This document shows, in pieces, positions 27,350-35,499 of a stretch of 57,610 nt of DNA. Within the stretch, counting starts at the first letter, position 1, and each line of letters begins with the position of its first letter. The notes under the pieces were generated by a model. The model had not been told where the DNA came from and made no database searches. It worked only from the letters and a program-made list of their open reading frames with translations. Source of the stretch: Klebsiella pneumoniae (GTDB lineage: Bacteria; Pseudomonadota; Gammaproteobacteria; Pseudomonadales; Azotimanducaceae); assembly GCA_945861675.1 (NCBI GenBank), contig CAMAVY010000004.1:1-57610 (forward strand), given 5' to 3'. The translations under genes were made by a program, and so were the position numbers.

Positions 27350-28576
27350 ATGGTTAACGAGCCTGGCCGCACCGGGCATGCCAGCGCCAGCGTGTCTGAG
27401 CGCGAGGTTCCGGCGGCGTTGGAACGCTGGGACGCGGTGGTCGTGGGTGGCGGTTTCTACGGCACCGCGCTGGCGTTGTATCTGCGTCAGCAGCGCAAGC
27501 GCGGGCGGGTGCTGCTCATCGAGCAGGCCCACCGCCTGTTCGCCCACGCCTCGTACAACAATCAGGCGCGGGTGCATGGCGGCTACCACTATCCGCGCAG
27601 TTTCACCACGGCGTATCGCTCGCGGGTGAATCGGCCGCGTTTTCTCGCTGACCATGGCGGCGCAGTGCGCACCGACGTTACCGCCATCTACGCCATTGCG
27701 CGGCGCAACTCGATGGTGTCGGCGCGGCAGTTCCAACGCTTTGCCCAGGAGATTGGTGCGCGTCTGCAGCCGTTGCCGCGCTCATGGCAAGGCTTGTTCG
27801 ATCCGCTTTGGATTGAAGCGGCGTTTCTCGTCGAGGAGCAGGTGTTCGATGCGATGCAGCTGGCGCTGCAGGCGCAGCAGGCGTTGGTGGCAGCGGGTGT
27901 CGACGTGCGGCTCGCGACGCGCGTGGTTGGCGTGCATGGCGGTCCCGACGGTTTGCTTGTTTCGATGCGCAACGCTGGCGCCGGGTCGGCTGGTGAGGCC
28001 GGAGAGGCTGAGAAACCACCGGATGTGGAGCGGTTGCACACACGGCTGTTGTTGAACTGTACGTATGCGGGGCTGGGTCAGCTGGGCGGCGAGATGGGCT
28101 CGCCGCAGGCAGCGTTGAAGCATGAGCTCACCGAGATTGCACTGGTGCGGGTGCCGGCTGAGCTTGCGGCTGTGGGCATTACCGTGATGGACGGGCCGTT
28201 CTTCTCGCTGCAGCCGTTTCCAGATCGTGGGCTGCATTCCTTGACGCACGTGCGCTACACGCCGCATGTCGCCTGGCCGGAGCGCGCGGGCGACGATCCC
28301 TATGCGCGCCTCGCCAGTTATCCACGCGTGTCGCGCTACGATCGGATGCAACGCGATGTGCTGCGCTACGTGCCGGCGCTGCAAGCCATGCAGCACGAGT
28401 CATCGCTGTATGAGATCAAAACGGTGCTGCAGAAAAATGAGACAGATGATGGCCGACCCATTCTCATCGAGCGGCACGCGCTGCTGCCGGGCTGCATCTC
28501 GGTGCTCGGTGGAAAACTCGACAACGTGTACGACGTGCTCGAGCGGCTCGATACAGAACAGCTGCCAGGCGATTGA
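27350..28576 (+). CDS. FAD-dependent oxidoreductase (DAO-like family)
   Basis: The 408-residue protein has a Rossmann FAD-binding motif near residue 28 (WDAVVVGGGFYGTALALYL) followed by VLLIEQAHRLFAHAS, then ARVHGGYHYPRS, as in DAO-like enzymes. A second FAD-region strand appears near the C-terminus (LPGCISVLGGKLDNVYDV). It heads a tight row with an epimerase-like protein, a TIM-barrel protein and a GT2 enzyme, so it may oxidise a sugar or amino-sugar intermediate. That role is inferred from context only. A GTG at 27392 is an alternative start. Confidence 0.8.
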   Translation: MVNEPGRTGHASASVSEREVPAALERWDAVVVGGGFYGTALALYLRQQRKRGRVLLIEQAHRLFAHASYNNQARVHGGYHYPRSFTTAYRSRVNRPRFLADHGGAVRTDVTAIYAIARRNSMVSARQFQRFAQEIGARLQPLPRSWQGLFDPLWIEAAFLVEEQVFDAMQLALQAQQALVAAGVDVRLATRVVGVHGGPDGLLVSMRNAGAGSAGEAGEAEKPPDVERLHTRLLLNCTYAGLGQLGGEMGSPQAALKHELTEIALVRVPAELAAVGITVMDGPFFSLQPFPDRGLHSLTHVRYTPHVAWPERAGDDPYARLASYPRVSRYDRMQRDVLRYVPALQAMQHESSLYEIKTVLQKNETDDGRPILIERHALLPGCISVLGGKLDNVYDVLERLDTEQLPGD

Positions 28577-28623
28577 ACAAATGCGGACCGGACCGATGCA
28601 TGAAGCTTGCGAGGTGAAACAGC

Positions 28624-29409
28624 GTGAGTGAATCCGCATTGATTGGCGCCACAGGCTTTGTGGGCACTACGCTGTTGCGGCAGCGCGAATTCTCGGCGCA
28701 CTACCACTCGCGCAACATCGACACGATTCAGGGGCAGGCATTTGAGTTGCTGGTGTGTGCCGGTGCGCCTGCGCAGAAGTGGTTGGCCAATCGTCAACCG
28801 GAACAGGATCGAGCAGGCCTTGCGCGGTTGATGCATGCGCTGGCGAATGTGCAGGCACATCGCTTTGTGTTGATCAGTACGGTGGATGTGTTTGCCGATC
28901 CGGTGGCCGTGGATGAGTCGACGCCAATCGTGACGGAACGGTTGCATGCCTATGGTCGCCATCGTTACGAACTTGAGCAATTCGTGCGTGCTCGGTTTCC
29001 CGAAGCACTCATCGTGCGCCTGCCGGGGCTGGTTGGGCCGGGGCTGCGCAAGAACGTCATCTTCGATCTGCACAACGCCAACAATCTTGCGCAGGTCGAT
29101 GGTCGTGCAGTGTTTCAGTTCTATCCGATGGTGAATCTGTGGGTCGATCTGCGGGCCTCGCTGCAACAATCGCTGACGCTGCTGCACCTGACGACAGCGC
29201 CGATCGACGTGGCAACGCTGGCGCGCGACGGGTTCGGTGTTGAGTTGCATAACGTATTGCCAGCGGAACCGCCGCGTTATGACTTTCGCTCGCTGCATGC
29301 GCCCAGCCACTATCAGTACGATCGCGCGGCCACATTGCTGGCGGTGCGCGCGTATGCGCAATCCGAGCCGCACATCGGCGGGCCAGATACAGGAAAGGTG
29401 TTGTCGTGA
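28624..29409 (+). CDS. NAD-dependent epimerase/dehydratase-like (SDR) protein
   Basis: The 261-residue protein begins ALIGATGFVGTTLL, the GxxGxxG NAD(P)-binding motif of extended SDR sugar epimerases, followed by HRFVLISTVDVFAD where the catalytic Ser/Thr usually lies. The expected YxxxK is present as YGRHR (LHAYGRHRYELEQF), Arg replacing Lys. It is shorter than typical sugar epimerases (about 310-340). It starts with GTG at 28624, with GAGG about 12 bases upstream, and overlaps the next gene by four bases (GTGA). It may use a substrate linked to the glycosyltransferase downstream; activity is uncertain given the Lys change. Confidence 0.8.
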   Translation: MSESALIGATGFVGTTLLRQREFSAHYHSRNIDTIQGQAFELLVCAGAPAQKWLANRQPEQDRAGLARLMHALANVQAHRFVLISTVDVFADPVAVDESTPIVTERLHAYGRHRYELEQFVRARFPEALIVRLPGLVGPGLRKNVIFDLHNANNLAQVDGRAVFQFYPMVNLWVDLRASLQQSLTLLHLTTAPIDVATLARDGFGVELHNVLPAEPPRYDFRSLHAPSHYQYDRAATLLAVRAYAQSEPHIGGPDTGKVLS

Positions 29410-30227
29410 GGTTGGGCGTATCGGCGATCGCCTGGGACGTGGAAGAAGACGCGACAGTTGCCGAACTGCTGCAGCAGCACGGGGTTGATGCCGTCGACAT
29501 TGCGCCAGGCAAGTACTTTTCCGACGTGTTGCGCGCACAACCGGCCGACATACGCAGCGTGGCCGCACAATGGAGGCGCCACGGCATCGAGCTGACCGGC
29601 ATGCAGTCGCTGCTGTTCGGCACACAGGGTCTGAACCTGTTCGGCGATGACGAAAGCCGGCAACGGATGTTTGCGCATCTTGCGGCGGTGCTGCGCATTG
29701 CCGGCGAACTGCGCGCCACGCGGCTGGTGTTCGGTTCGCCGCGCAATCGCGATCGCGGCGCGTTGTCCGTGGCCGAAGCGCAGTTGCAGGCCGTGGCTTT
29801 TTTTGCAGCGTTGGCAGAGGTTGCAGCGCGCGAAGGGGTAACGCTGTGCCTCGAACCGAACCCTGCGCACTACGCCTGCAACTTCATGACGGACTCGGCA
29901 AGCACCGCGGCGGTTGTTGCGGCGGTGAACCATCCGAACATCCGCATGCAGCTTGATATCGGCGCGCTGGCACTCAACGGCGAGCGGGCTGAAGACGTTC
30001 TGCGGCAGCACCATGCGCTGGTCGGGCATGTCCATGCCAGCGAGCCCGATCTGCTGCCGTTGGGTGATGGCGCAGCGGATCATGTGGGCGCTGCAGCAGC
30101 GCTGCGGCAGCATCGTGCGGGTGCGCTGGTCATGATCGAAATGGTTGCAACGCGGGCCGAGCCGCATCTGCGGTCGATCGCGCGGGCGCTTGCGTTTGCG
30201 GCGCGGCACTATGGTCACGCTGCGTGA
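29406..30227 (+). CDS. Sugar phosphate isomerase/epimerase-like TIM-barrel protein
   Basis: The 273-residue protein matches the xylose-isomerase-like/AP endonuclease 2 TIM barrel: MRLGVSAIAWDVEED, ATRLVFGSPRNRDRG, VTLCLEPNPAHYACNFM with a metal-type Glu, MQLDIGALALNG with an Asp, and VGHVHASEPDLLPLGDG with His residues followed by VMIEMVA. These positions match the usual Glu, Asp, His, Glu metal ligands. It overlaps both neighbours by four bases (GTGA) and is therefore probably translated together with the epimerase and the glycosyltransferase. Confidence 0.82.
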   Translation: MRLGVSAIAWDVEEDATVAELLQQHGVDAVDIAPGKYFSDVLRAQPADIRSVAAQWRRHGIELTGMQSLLFGTQGLNLFGDDESRQRMFAHLAAVLRIAGELRATRLVFGSPRNRDRGALSVAEAQLQAVAFFAALAEVAAREGVTLCLEPNPAHYACNFMTDSASTAAVVAAVNHPNIRMQLDIGALALNGERAEDVLRQHHALVGHVHASEPDLLPLGDGAADHVGAAAALRQHRAGALVMIEMVATRAEPHLRSIARALAFAARHYGHAA

Positions 30228-31039
30228 GCAGTCAGGTGCGCGACGATGCACGTTCGCGCTGGCAGGTCCCGGAGTACGTGGTGCAGTTTGCGGGCGCAGC
30301 CCCACAGGCTTATTGCGTGGTCATTCCTGTTCTCAATGAAGGCGAGCGGATTCGCAGTCTGCTGCAGCGCATGGCCGCACTTCGGCTGGCGCAGCTGGCG
30401 GACATCATCATCGTGGACGGCGGCAGTCGCGACGGCAGTCTTGAGTACGGACCATTGCAGGCGCTGGGTGTGCATACGTTGCTGCGCAAGACCGGTCCAG
30501 GTCGCCTGAGTGCACAACTACGTTGCGCGTATGCCTATGCATTGCGTGCGGGCTACACCGGCATCGTCACGATCGACGGCAACGACAAGGACGATCCGCA
30601 GTCGATCCCTGAGTTTGTCGCCGCGTTGCAGGCGGGTGTGGATTTTGTGCAGGCGTCCAGGTTTCTGCCTGGCGGTATTGCTGAGCACACGCCATGGCTG
30701 CGCGATGTGGGCATCAGGTATGTGCACGCTCCGCTGCTTGCGCGGTGCTCGGGCTTCGCGTGGACCGATACCACCCAGGGCTTTCGTGCCTACAGCGCGC
30801 GCATGCTGCTCGATCCACAGATCGCACCGTTTCGTGATGTGTTCAGCAGCTATGAACTGCTGGCCTATCTCTCGTTGCGTGCGCCGCAACTGGGCTATCG
30901 CTGTGTGGAATTGCCAACGACGCGGCGCTATCCCGCCTATGGCCACGTGCCAACGAAGATCTCTTCGGTGCGTGGCAATTTCGAAGTGCTGCAGACCCTG
31001 TTCAGGGCCTGCCGCGGCGTCTACAACGTGCCTTCCTGA
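30224..31039 (+). CDS. Family 2 glycosyltransferase (GT-A fold)
   Basis: The 271-residue protein has AYCVVIPVLNEGERIRSLL and the GT-A strand DIIIVDGGSRDGS, then YTGIVTIDGNDKDDP with an acidic Asp-x-Asp-type motif and TTQGFRAYSARML, a pattern of DPM1-like GT2 enzymes. No membrane segment is visible, so it would act in the cytoplasm on a nucleotide-sugar and a lipid or other acceptor. It starts at GTG 30224 with a four-base overlap with the TIM-barrel gene. Its 3' end overlaps the convergent minus-strand glycosyltransferase by 19 bases. Confidence 0.88.
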   Translation: MSSQVRDDARSRWQVPEYVVQFAGAAPQAYCVVIPVLNEGERIRSLLQRMAALRLAQLADIIIVDGGSRDGSLEYGPLQALGVHTLLRKTGPGRLSAQLRCAYAYALRAGYTGIVTIDGNDKDDPQSIPEFVAALQAGVDFVQASRFLPGGIAEHTPWLRDVGIRYVHAPLLARCSGFAWTDTTQGFRAYSARMLLDPQIAPFRDVFSSYELLAYLSLRAPQLGYRCVELPTTRRYPAYGHVPTKISSVRGNFEVLQTLFRACRGVYNVPS

Positions 31040-32034
31040 GCGGAGGGCTGAGCAGCAGCGCTCACTTCCACATTCAGCCGTTCCTTGCGCGTCACGCGTG
31101 CGCTCGTCAGCTCCTGCCCCACGTGATACGGCGGGCCCTCGTTGGACAGCCGCGACATCTGCAGGATGTACTCGGCAAGCACCATGAGCACCAGTGAGAT
31201 CAGGAAGAACATGCCGGATTGCTGCAGCGACAGCGTGACCCAGCCTGGCGCGATATCTGATTTCAGGATGAAGATGGCAATGACATAGGCCGAGTACAAC
31301 AGATTGGCCAGGGCGCCAAACAACGACAGCAGCGTGACCATGCGCATGGGTCCACGCGTGCTGGCGACCAGCATACGGGCGCCGCGGTCGATGGAATCGA
31401 ACAGCCGTTTCTTGCGTGCCTGCGTCGTGTGTGTGGGCTGATAGTCCACCGTGTCGCGGGCGAAGCCGGCGGTGGCCGGCAGCTGTCGGTAGCTCATCGC
31501 AGGCGCAGGGTGCTGCAACAGATAGTTGATCACCCGCCGGCTGACCAGCATGTAGTTGGTGGCATCGTGGCTTAAGTCGAAGCCGTTGAAGAAGCGGAAC
31601 AAGGTTTCAAAGCCTGCGAAACAGATGCGATAGGCAAGACTGGTGGCAGGGCGCGTGAGCCGCCGTGCAAAGACGACGTCCAGGCCGCCGGTGGCGCGTT
31701 CCAGCAGCGCTGGCAGCACGCTTGCATCATCGGTCTCGGGGTCAAAGCCCGCCACGAAGTCGCCGAGCGCGTTTTCCATGCCGGCCCATACGGCCAGGTC
31801 CTGCTCCACTTCCTTGGTGAGCGCATAGACCTGCAGGTTCGGCAGCCCGTCTGCGCCGGTCAGTCGCCGCAGCCGAATCAAGCTGTCGTCGATGGACGCG
31901 TTGTCGACCACGATGAGTTCGTAGTCGGTCACCAGTGTCTGCAGCGTGGCGGTCAGCGCCTGTAACCAGCCTTCGAGCCGGGTGCCGCTGTTGCGTACGA
32001 CGATGACCAGCGACAGGAACAGCGGATGCGTCAT
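31021..32034 (-). CDS. GT2 glycosyltransferase with two C-terminal membrane helices
   Basis: The 337-residue protein opens with FLSLVIVVRNSGTRLEGWL and DYELIVVDNASIDDSL, the GT2 nucleotide-binding strands, then FVAGFDPETDD as the acidic motif. Two hydrophobic helices follow (MVTLLSLFGALANLLYSAYVIAIF; GMFFLISLVLMVLAEYILQM), as in ArnC/GtrB-like undecaprenyl-phosphate glycosyltransferases. The start ATG at 32034 is two bases after the kinase stop, so it is coupled to the kinase. Its role may be glycolipid or cell-envelope glycosylation; the donor is not known. Confidence 0.82.
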   Translation of the reverse strand: MTHPLFLSLVIVVRNSGTRLEGWLQALTATLQTLVTDYELIVVDNASIDDSLIRLRRLTGADGLPNLQVYALTKEVEQDLAVWAGMENALGDFVAGFDPETDDASVLPALLERATGGLDVVFARRLTRPATSLAYRICFAGFETLFRFFNGFDLSHDATNYMLVSRRVINYLLQHPAPAMSYRQLPATAGFARDTVDYQPTHTTQARKKRLFDSIDRGARMLVASTRGPMRMVTLLSLFGALANLLYSAYVIAIFILKSDIAPGWVTLSLQQSGMFFLISLVLMVLAEYILQMSRLSNEGPPYHVGQELTSARVTRKERLNVEVSAAAQPSAQEGTL

Positions 32035-32036
32035 CG

Positions 32037-34787
32037 TCAGCTGTTCTGCAGCTTTTCAAGCTTGCTGATGAGTTCGTCGCGCATGGGCACCTTTTCGATG
32101 GACAACAGGCTTTGCAGCATCGACTCGAGGTTCTGCTTGTCGGCAACTGTCGCGGGCGTTGCGTCGAGCAGCTTGTGCGCTTCTGTTTCCAGCGTTGTCA
32201 GCGCGGCCCTGTTGTAGGGGTTCGCCTTCAGCGCGTCGCCGAAGCGCTCCATGGCCTGTGGATATGCGTTGGGGCGGCCACGTGCGTAGTGGGCGGTCAG
32301 GTAGTTGCTGGCCTCGTTCACAGCTTCGGTGGCTTGTGCACGCTGCGCCGGGGCGATCTGATCCTCGGGGTCGGCGGTTGCGAGGCCGCCGTACCAGGCG
32401 CCCGCGCCGATCACGATCGCCAGCAGCGCAGCGATGCCGCCGTACAACAGCCAGTTCGGCTTGCCGTGAAACTCTTCCAGAAACGCCTGGGCCGTCTGCA
32501 GCCGTGCTTCCTTGGCAAACGCCAGCCCGTGCACGATGGCGTCCCATTGATGGCGCTTCAGTTGTGGCAGGCGCTCGGGCTTCATGCCGTTGCGCTGTGC
32601 CTCGACGATGTTGCGACCATCGAAGGGATGTTTGCCGGACAGCAACTCGTAGGCGACGGCGGCGAGCGCATACACGTCGTCAGCTGGATGGGCCGGCGCC
32701 ATCTGCATGATCTCGGAGCTGGCATAGCGCGGCGTGTAGCCGAACAACGTGTCGCCGCTGGCCGCGCCGGTGGCACCCTGCGCAACGCGTGCGATACCGA
32801 AGTCGAGCACCTTGGCGCTGCCGTCGCTCAGCAGGAATACGTTGCCGGGCTTGAAGTCGCAGTGCACCACATTGTTCTTGTGTGCATAGGCGAGGCCGGC
32901 GCTCATCTCTTCGATCGCGCGACAGCGATCGGCCAACGACAGTTTGTCGGTCGCGCCACTGGACAATGCGCTGTCCAAGGGCTGCCCTTCCAGCAGTTCC
33001 ATGGTCATGTACAGGCTGCCGGCATCGTCGCGGTCGAAGTCGAACACCTTGATGATGTTCGGATGCGACAGTTCCTGCGACTGCTTCGTCTCGCGCTGCA
33101 TGATGCGCAGCGCGTTCGGCATCTGGCTGATGTTGTCGTTCAGCAGTTTGACGGCGACGAACGGCGTGGCATCGCCTGCTTCCTGCTTGAGCAGATCGAT
33201 GGCCTTGTAGACCGAGCCCATGCCGCCCTTGCCCAGCAGCCGCATGAGCTTGAAGCGGCCTTTGATGACGCGGCCATCGACCGGCATGAATTCCGTTTTC
33301 AGCCGTGTGGCGGCTTCGGTCTTCCGCGCGGCCCCGACCTTCTGCGGGGACTGCGGTTGTGCGGCGACGGTCTCGAGGCTGAGCAGCGTGCCCGCGTCGG
33401 GGGTGGTGACATCGGGACGCGCGCCGAGCGCCACGGTCAGGGTTCGATCGTCGCGCGGTGCGGGCGCTTGTGCGGTTGGCGCTGCGCCCTGACCAGTCGA
33501 TTCAGGCGCGAGCATCGTCGCGGCATCGGCGTGTGTGAGCGCGGGATCGGCGACGCCTGCGGGTGCGGTCGTTCCAGCGCCGGAAGGCGCATGTGTTGCA
33601 TCGCCAGCAGGCGTATGTGTTGTGTCGCCGCGCCCCACTGTGAGCGTCAGGCCATCGTCCTGACCCTGGTAGTCGCGGCGCATTTCAACCGGCGGTGGCG
33701 ATGGCTGTGTGATGGGCCGATCGGACAGCGGGCGGCGTGTGGTGCCACCGGTGTTCGGCCCCCGAACGCCGGTCCCTCCGGCGCGTACGCCGGTCGCGCC
33801 ACTACGTACACCGGTCGCGCCACTACGTACGCCGGTCGCGCCACTACGTACACCGGTCGCTCCGCTACCTACACCGGTCGCTCCGCTACCTACACCGGTC
33901 GCTCCGCTGCGGCCCGTCACAGGATTGGTCGGGCTGCGCACGCCAGTGCGCACCCCGGTGCGGTTGTTCGGCAGCAGCGCGTCGATGTCGCCTAACGCGT
34001 CGTAGCCGGATTGATAGCGATCGTCTGGCTCTTTCGCCAGCAGCCCATCGATCAGGAACTGGTACTCCTGCAGATGTTCGGGCAGTTGCGGCACGGGTCG
34101 TGAGACGTGCGCGAACATGATGGCGATGGCGGTATCGCCATCGTAGGGCCGTGCGCCAGTGAGCATCTCAAACAGCATGATGCCGGCGCTGTAGAGGTCC
34201 GAACGGGCATCGGGCTCGCGCGCGCTGACCTGCTCCGGACTGATGTAGTACGGAGTGCCCAGGATGCTGCCGACCTGGGTGAGCTTGTTCTCGCCGTCTG
34301 TGGCTTTGGCAATACCGAAGTCCATCAGCACTGCGCTGCCATCGTGGCGGAACAGCACGTTGGCCGGTTTGACATCGCGGTGGATGAAACCTGCGTCGTG
34401 CGCAAATGCCAGGGCGCTGATGATCTCGCGGGCGATCAGCAGGCCCTGGTCCTGTGGCAGGCCGGCCTCGATGAGGTCTTTGAGGTCACCACCCTCGTGG
34501 TGCTCCATGCAGATGTAGTGCTGCGAGCCATGCACGCCAACCTCATGCACGGTGATGATGTTGGGGTGTGCCAGCCGCGCGGCAATCCGTGCCTCACGGA
34601 GGAAGCGCGTTGTGAATGTCGGGTCGTCGGCGAGTTTTGCGGACATCACCTTCAGCGCGACCATGCGCTCGAGCGACACCTGCTCGGCGAGGTACACCGA
34701 TGCCATTCCGCCCTGGCCGAGTTCTTTGATGACCCGATAGCCGGGAATTTCGATCATGGGACCCAGGTGTTGCGCTTGTGCCTGCAT
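32037..34787 (-). CDS. Membrane-bound Ser/Thr kinase with two protein-kinase domains
   Basis: The 916-residue protein has a first Hanks-type kinase domain at about 17-275: G-loop GQGGMASVY, Lys46 in ALKV, HRDVKPAN with HRD at 136-138, DFG at 156-158, SPEQ. A linker rich in SGATGVR repeats (about 278-345) and a Pro/Thr-rich stretch follow. The second kinase domain (about 510-775) has GKGGMGSVY, Lys547 (VAVK), HCDFKPGN at 642-649 (Cys replaces the HRD Arg) and DFG at 662-664. One membrane helix (about 779-800) precedes a 110-residue, probably extracytoplasmic, tail with TPR-like texture. The ATG at 34757 (MIEIPGYRV) is an alternative start. It forms an operon with the GT2 gene two bases downstream, so the kinase may regulate envelope glycosylation. 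Confidence 0.88.
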   Translation of the reverse strand: MQAQAQHLGPMIEIPGYRVIKELGQGGMASVYLAEQVSLERMVALKVMSAKLADDPTFTTRFLREARIAARLAHPNIITVHEVGVHGSQHYICMEHHEGGDLKDLIEAGLPQDQGLLIAREIISALAFAHDAGFIHRDVKPANVLFRHDGSAVLMDFGIAKATDGENKLTQVGSILGTPYYISPEQVSAREPDARSDLYSAGIMLFEMLTGARPYDGDTAIAIMFAHVSRPVPQLPEHLQEYQFLIDGLLAKEPDDRYQSGYDALGDIDALLPNNRTGVRTGVRSPTNPVTGRSGATGVGSGATGVGSGATGVRSGATGVRSGATGVRSGATGVRAGGTGVRGPNTGGTTRRPLSDRPITQPSPPPVEMRRDYQGQDDGLTLTVGRGDTTHTPAGDATHAPSGAGTTAPAGVADPALTHADAATMLAPESTGQGAAPTAQAPAPRDDRTLTVALGARPDVTTPDAGTLLSLETVAAQPQSPQKVGAARKTEAATRLKTEFMPVDGRVIKGRFKLMRLLGKGGMGSVYKAIDLLKQEAGDATPFVAVKLLNDNISQMPNALRIMQRETKQSQELSHPNIIKVFDFDRDDAGSLYMTMELLEGQPLDSALSSGATDKLSLADRCRAIEEMSAGLAYAHKNNVVHCDFKPGNVFLLSDGSAKVLDFGIARVAQGATGAASGDTLFGYTPRYASSEIMQMAPAHPADDVYALAAVAYELLSGKHPFDGRNIVEAQRNGMKPERLPQLKRHQWDAIVHGLAFAKEARLQTAQAFLEEFHGKPNWLLYGGIAALLAIVIGAGAWYGGLATADPEDQIAPAQRAQATEAVNEASNYLTAHYARGRPNAYPQAMERFGDALKANPYNRAALTTLETEAHKLLDATPATVADKQNLESMLQSLLSIEKVPMRDELISKLEKLQNS
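33765..33911 (-). repeat. 21-bp tandem repeat coding for SGATGVR units in the kinase linker
   Basis: Codons for residues about 293-342 form about seven tandem 21-bp units coding S-G-A-T-G-V-(R/G). The plus strand shows the same ACCGGTCGCGCC-type core repeatedly. Each unit carries one Thr, a possible phosphorylation site for either kinase domain; copy number may vary by slippage. Confidence 0.85.
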
Positions 34788-34955
34788 GTTTCGCTCAACT
34801 GCTGTCGGAGTGCAATCCGTTGGCCGTAATTCGTTGGCGGCCGTTCATCCGGCGGGGACGAGAGAAGTGTAGTGAGGGCAGATGAATCCGCCGCGCACGC
34901 TGGTCGGCACAGGGGGCATGATAGGCAACCCGTTCGAACCGCATTGGAGTGATCT

Positions 34956-35456
34956 GTGCACCGCATTCCCGTCATGGTGTTCTGTTGCATGGCTGCGCTG
35001 TTGGCTGGTGTCGCGAATCAGCCTGCAGCGGCCGCGAATCAGCCTGCAGGAAACGCGGCTGCACCAAGATCCGAGCCGCGCTTCTCGCTGGCCAGATCGG
35101 CGAAGGAGCCGGGCGCCGTCGTGACATCCACGGGCCTTGTCTATCGCGCCGTGAAGGTGGGCACGGGTCGCAGTCCGAAGGCCAGCGACGTCGTCAAGGT
35201 GCACTATCGCGGCGTGTTCAGCGATGGGCGCGAGTTCGACAGCTCCTACGCGCGCAATGAACCGGCGGTGTTTCCGCTGAATCGCGTCATTCCCTGCTGG
35301 ACCGAAGGCGTGTTGCGCATGAAGGTCGGCGGCAAGGCGCGGCTTAGCTGCCCTGCGGCCATTGCCTACGGCGCGGGTGGCACGCCCGGTGGCCCGATTC
35401 CGCCGAATGCAACGTTGTTCTTCGACGTTGAGTTGTTATCGATCCGCGGCGGCTGA
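34956..35456 (+). CDS. Exported FKBP-type peptidyl-prolyl isomerase
   Basis: The 166-residue protein has a signal peptide (VMVFCCMAALLAGVANQPAAAA) followed by an FKBP domain: VKVHYRGVFSDGREFDSSYARNEPAVFPLNRVIPCWTEGVLRMKVG, then IAYGAGGTPGGPIPPNATLFFDVELL. These include the usual aromatic, Asp and Val/Ile/Trp active-site residues. It should fold proteins in the periplasm. GTG 34956 is preceded by TTGGAG. A direct repeat GCGAATCAGCCTGCAG in the signal-peptide region codes ANQPA twice. The gene ends 43 bases before the SulP gene, which could be cotranscribed. Confidence 0.9.
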   Translation: MHRIPVMVFCCMAALLAGVANQPAAAANQPAGNAAAPRSEPRFSLARSAKEPGAVVTSTGLVYRAVKVGTGRSPKASDVVKVHYRGVFSDGREFDSSYARNEPAVFPLNRVIPCWTEGVLRMKVGGKARLSCPAAIAYGAGGTPGGPIPPNATLFFDVELLSIRGG

Positions 35457-35499
35457 TGAACGGCGACCCGCACACGCAGCGTGCGCATGGAGGTCGGCC

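Noticed and set aside
32112-33995. A 627-codon plus-strand ORF antisense to the twin kinase
   Set aside because: High-GC antisense shadow; composition is His/Arg/Gly-rich with no family motif, while the opposite strand has full kinase motifs.
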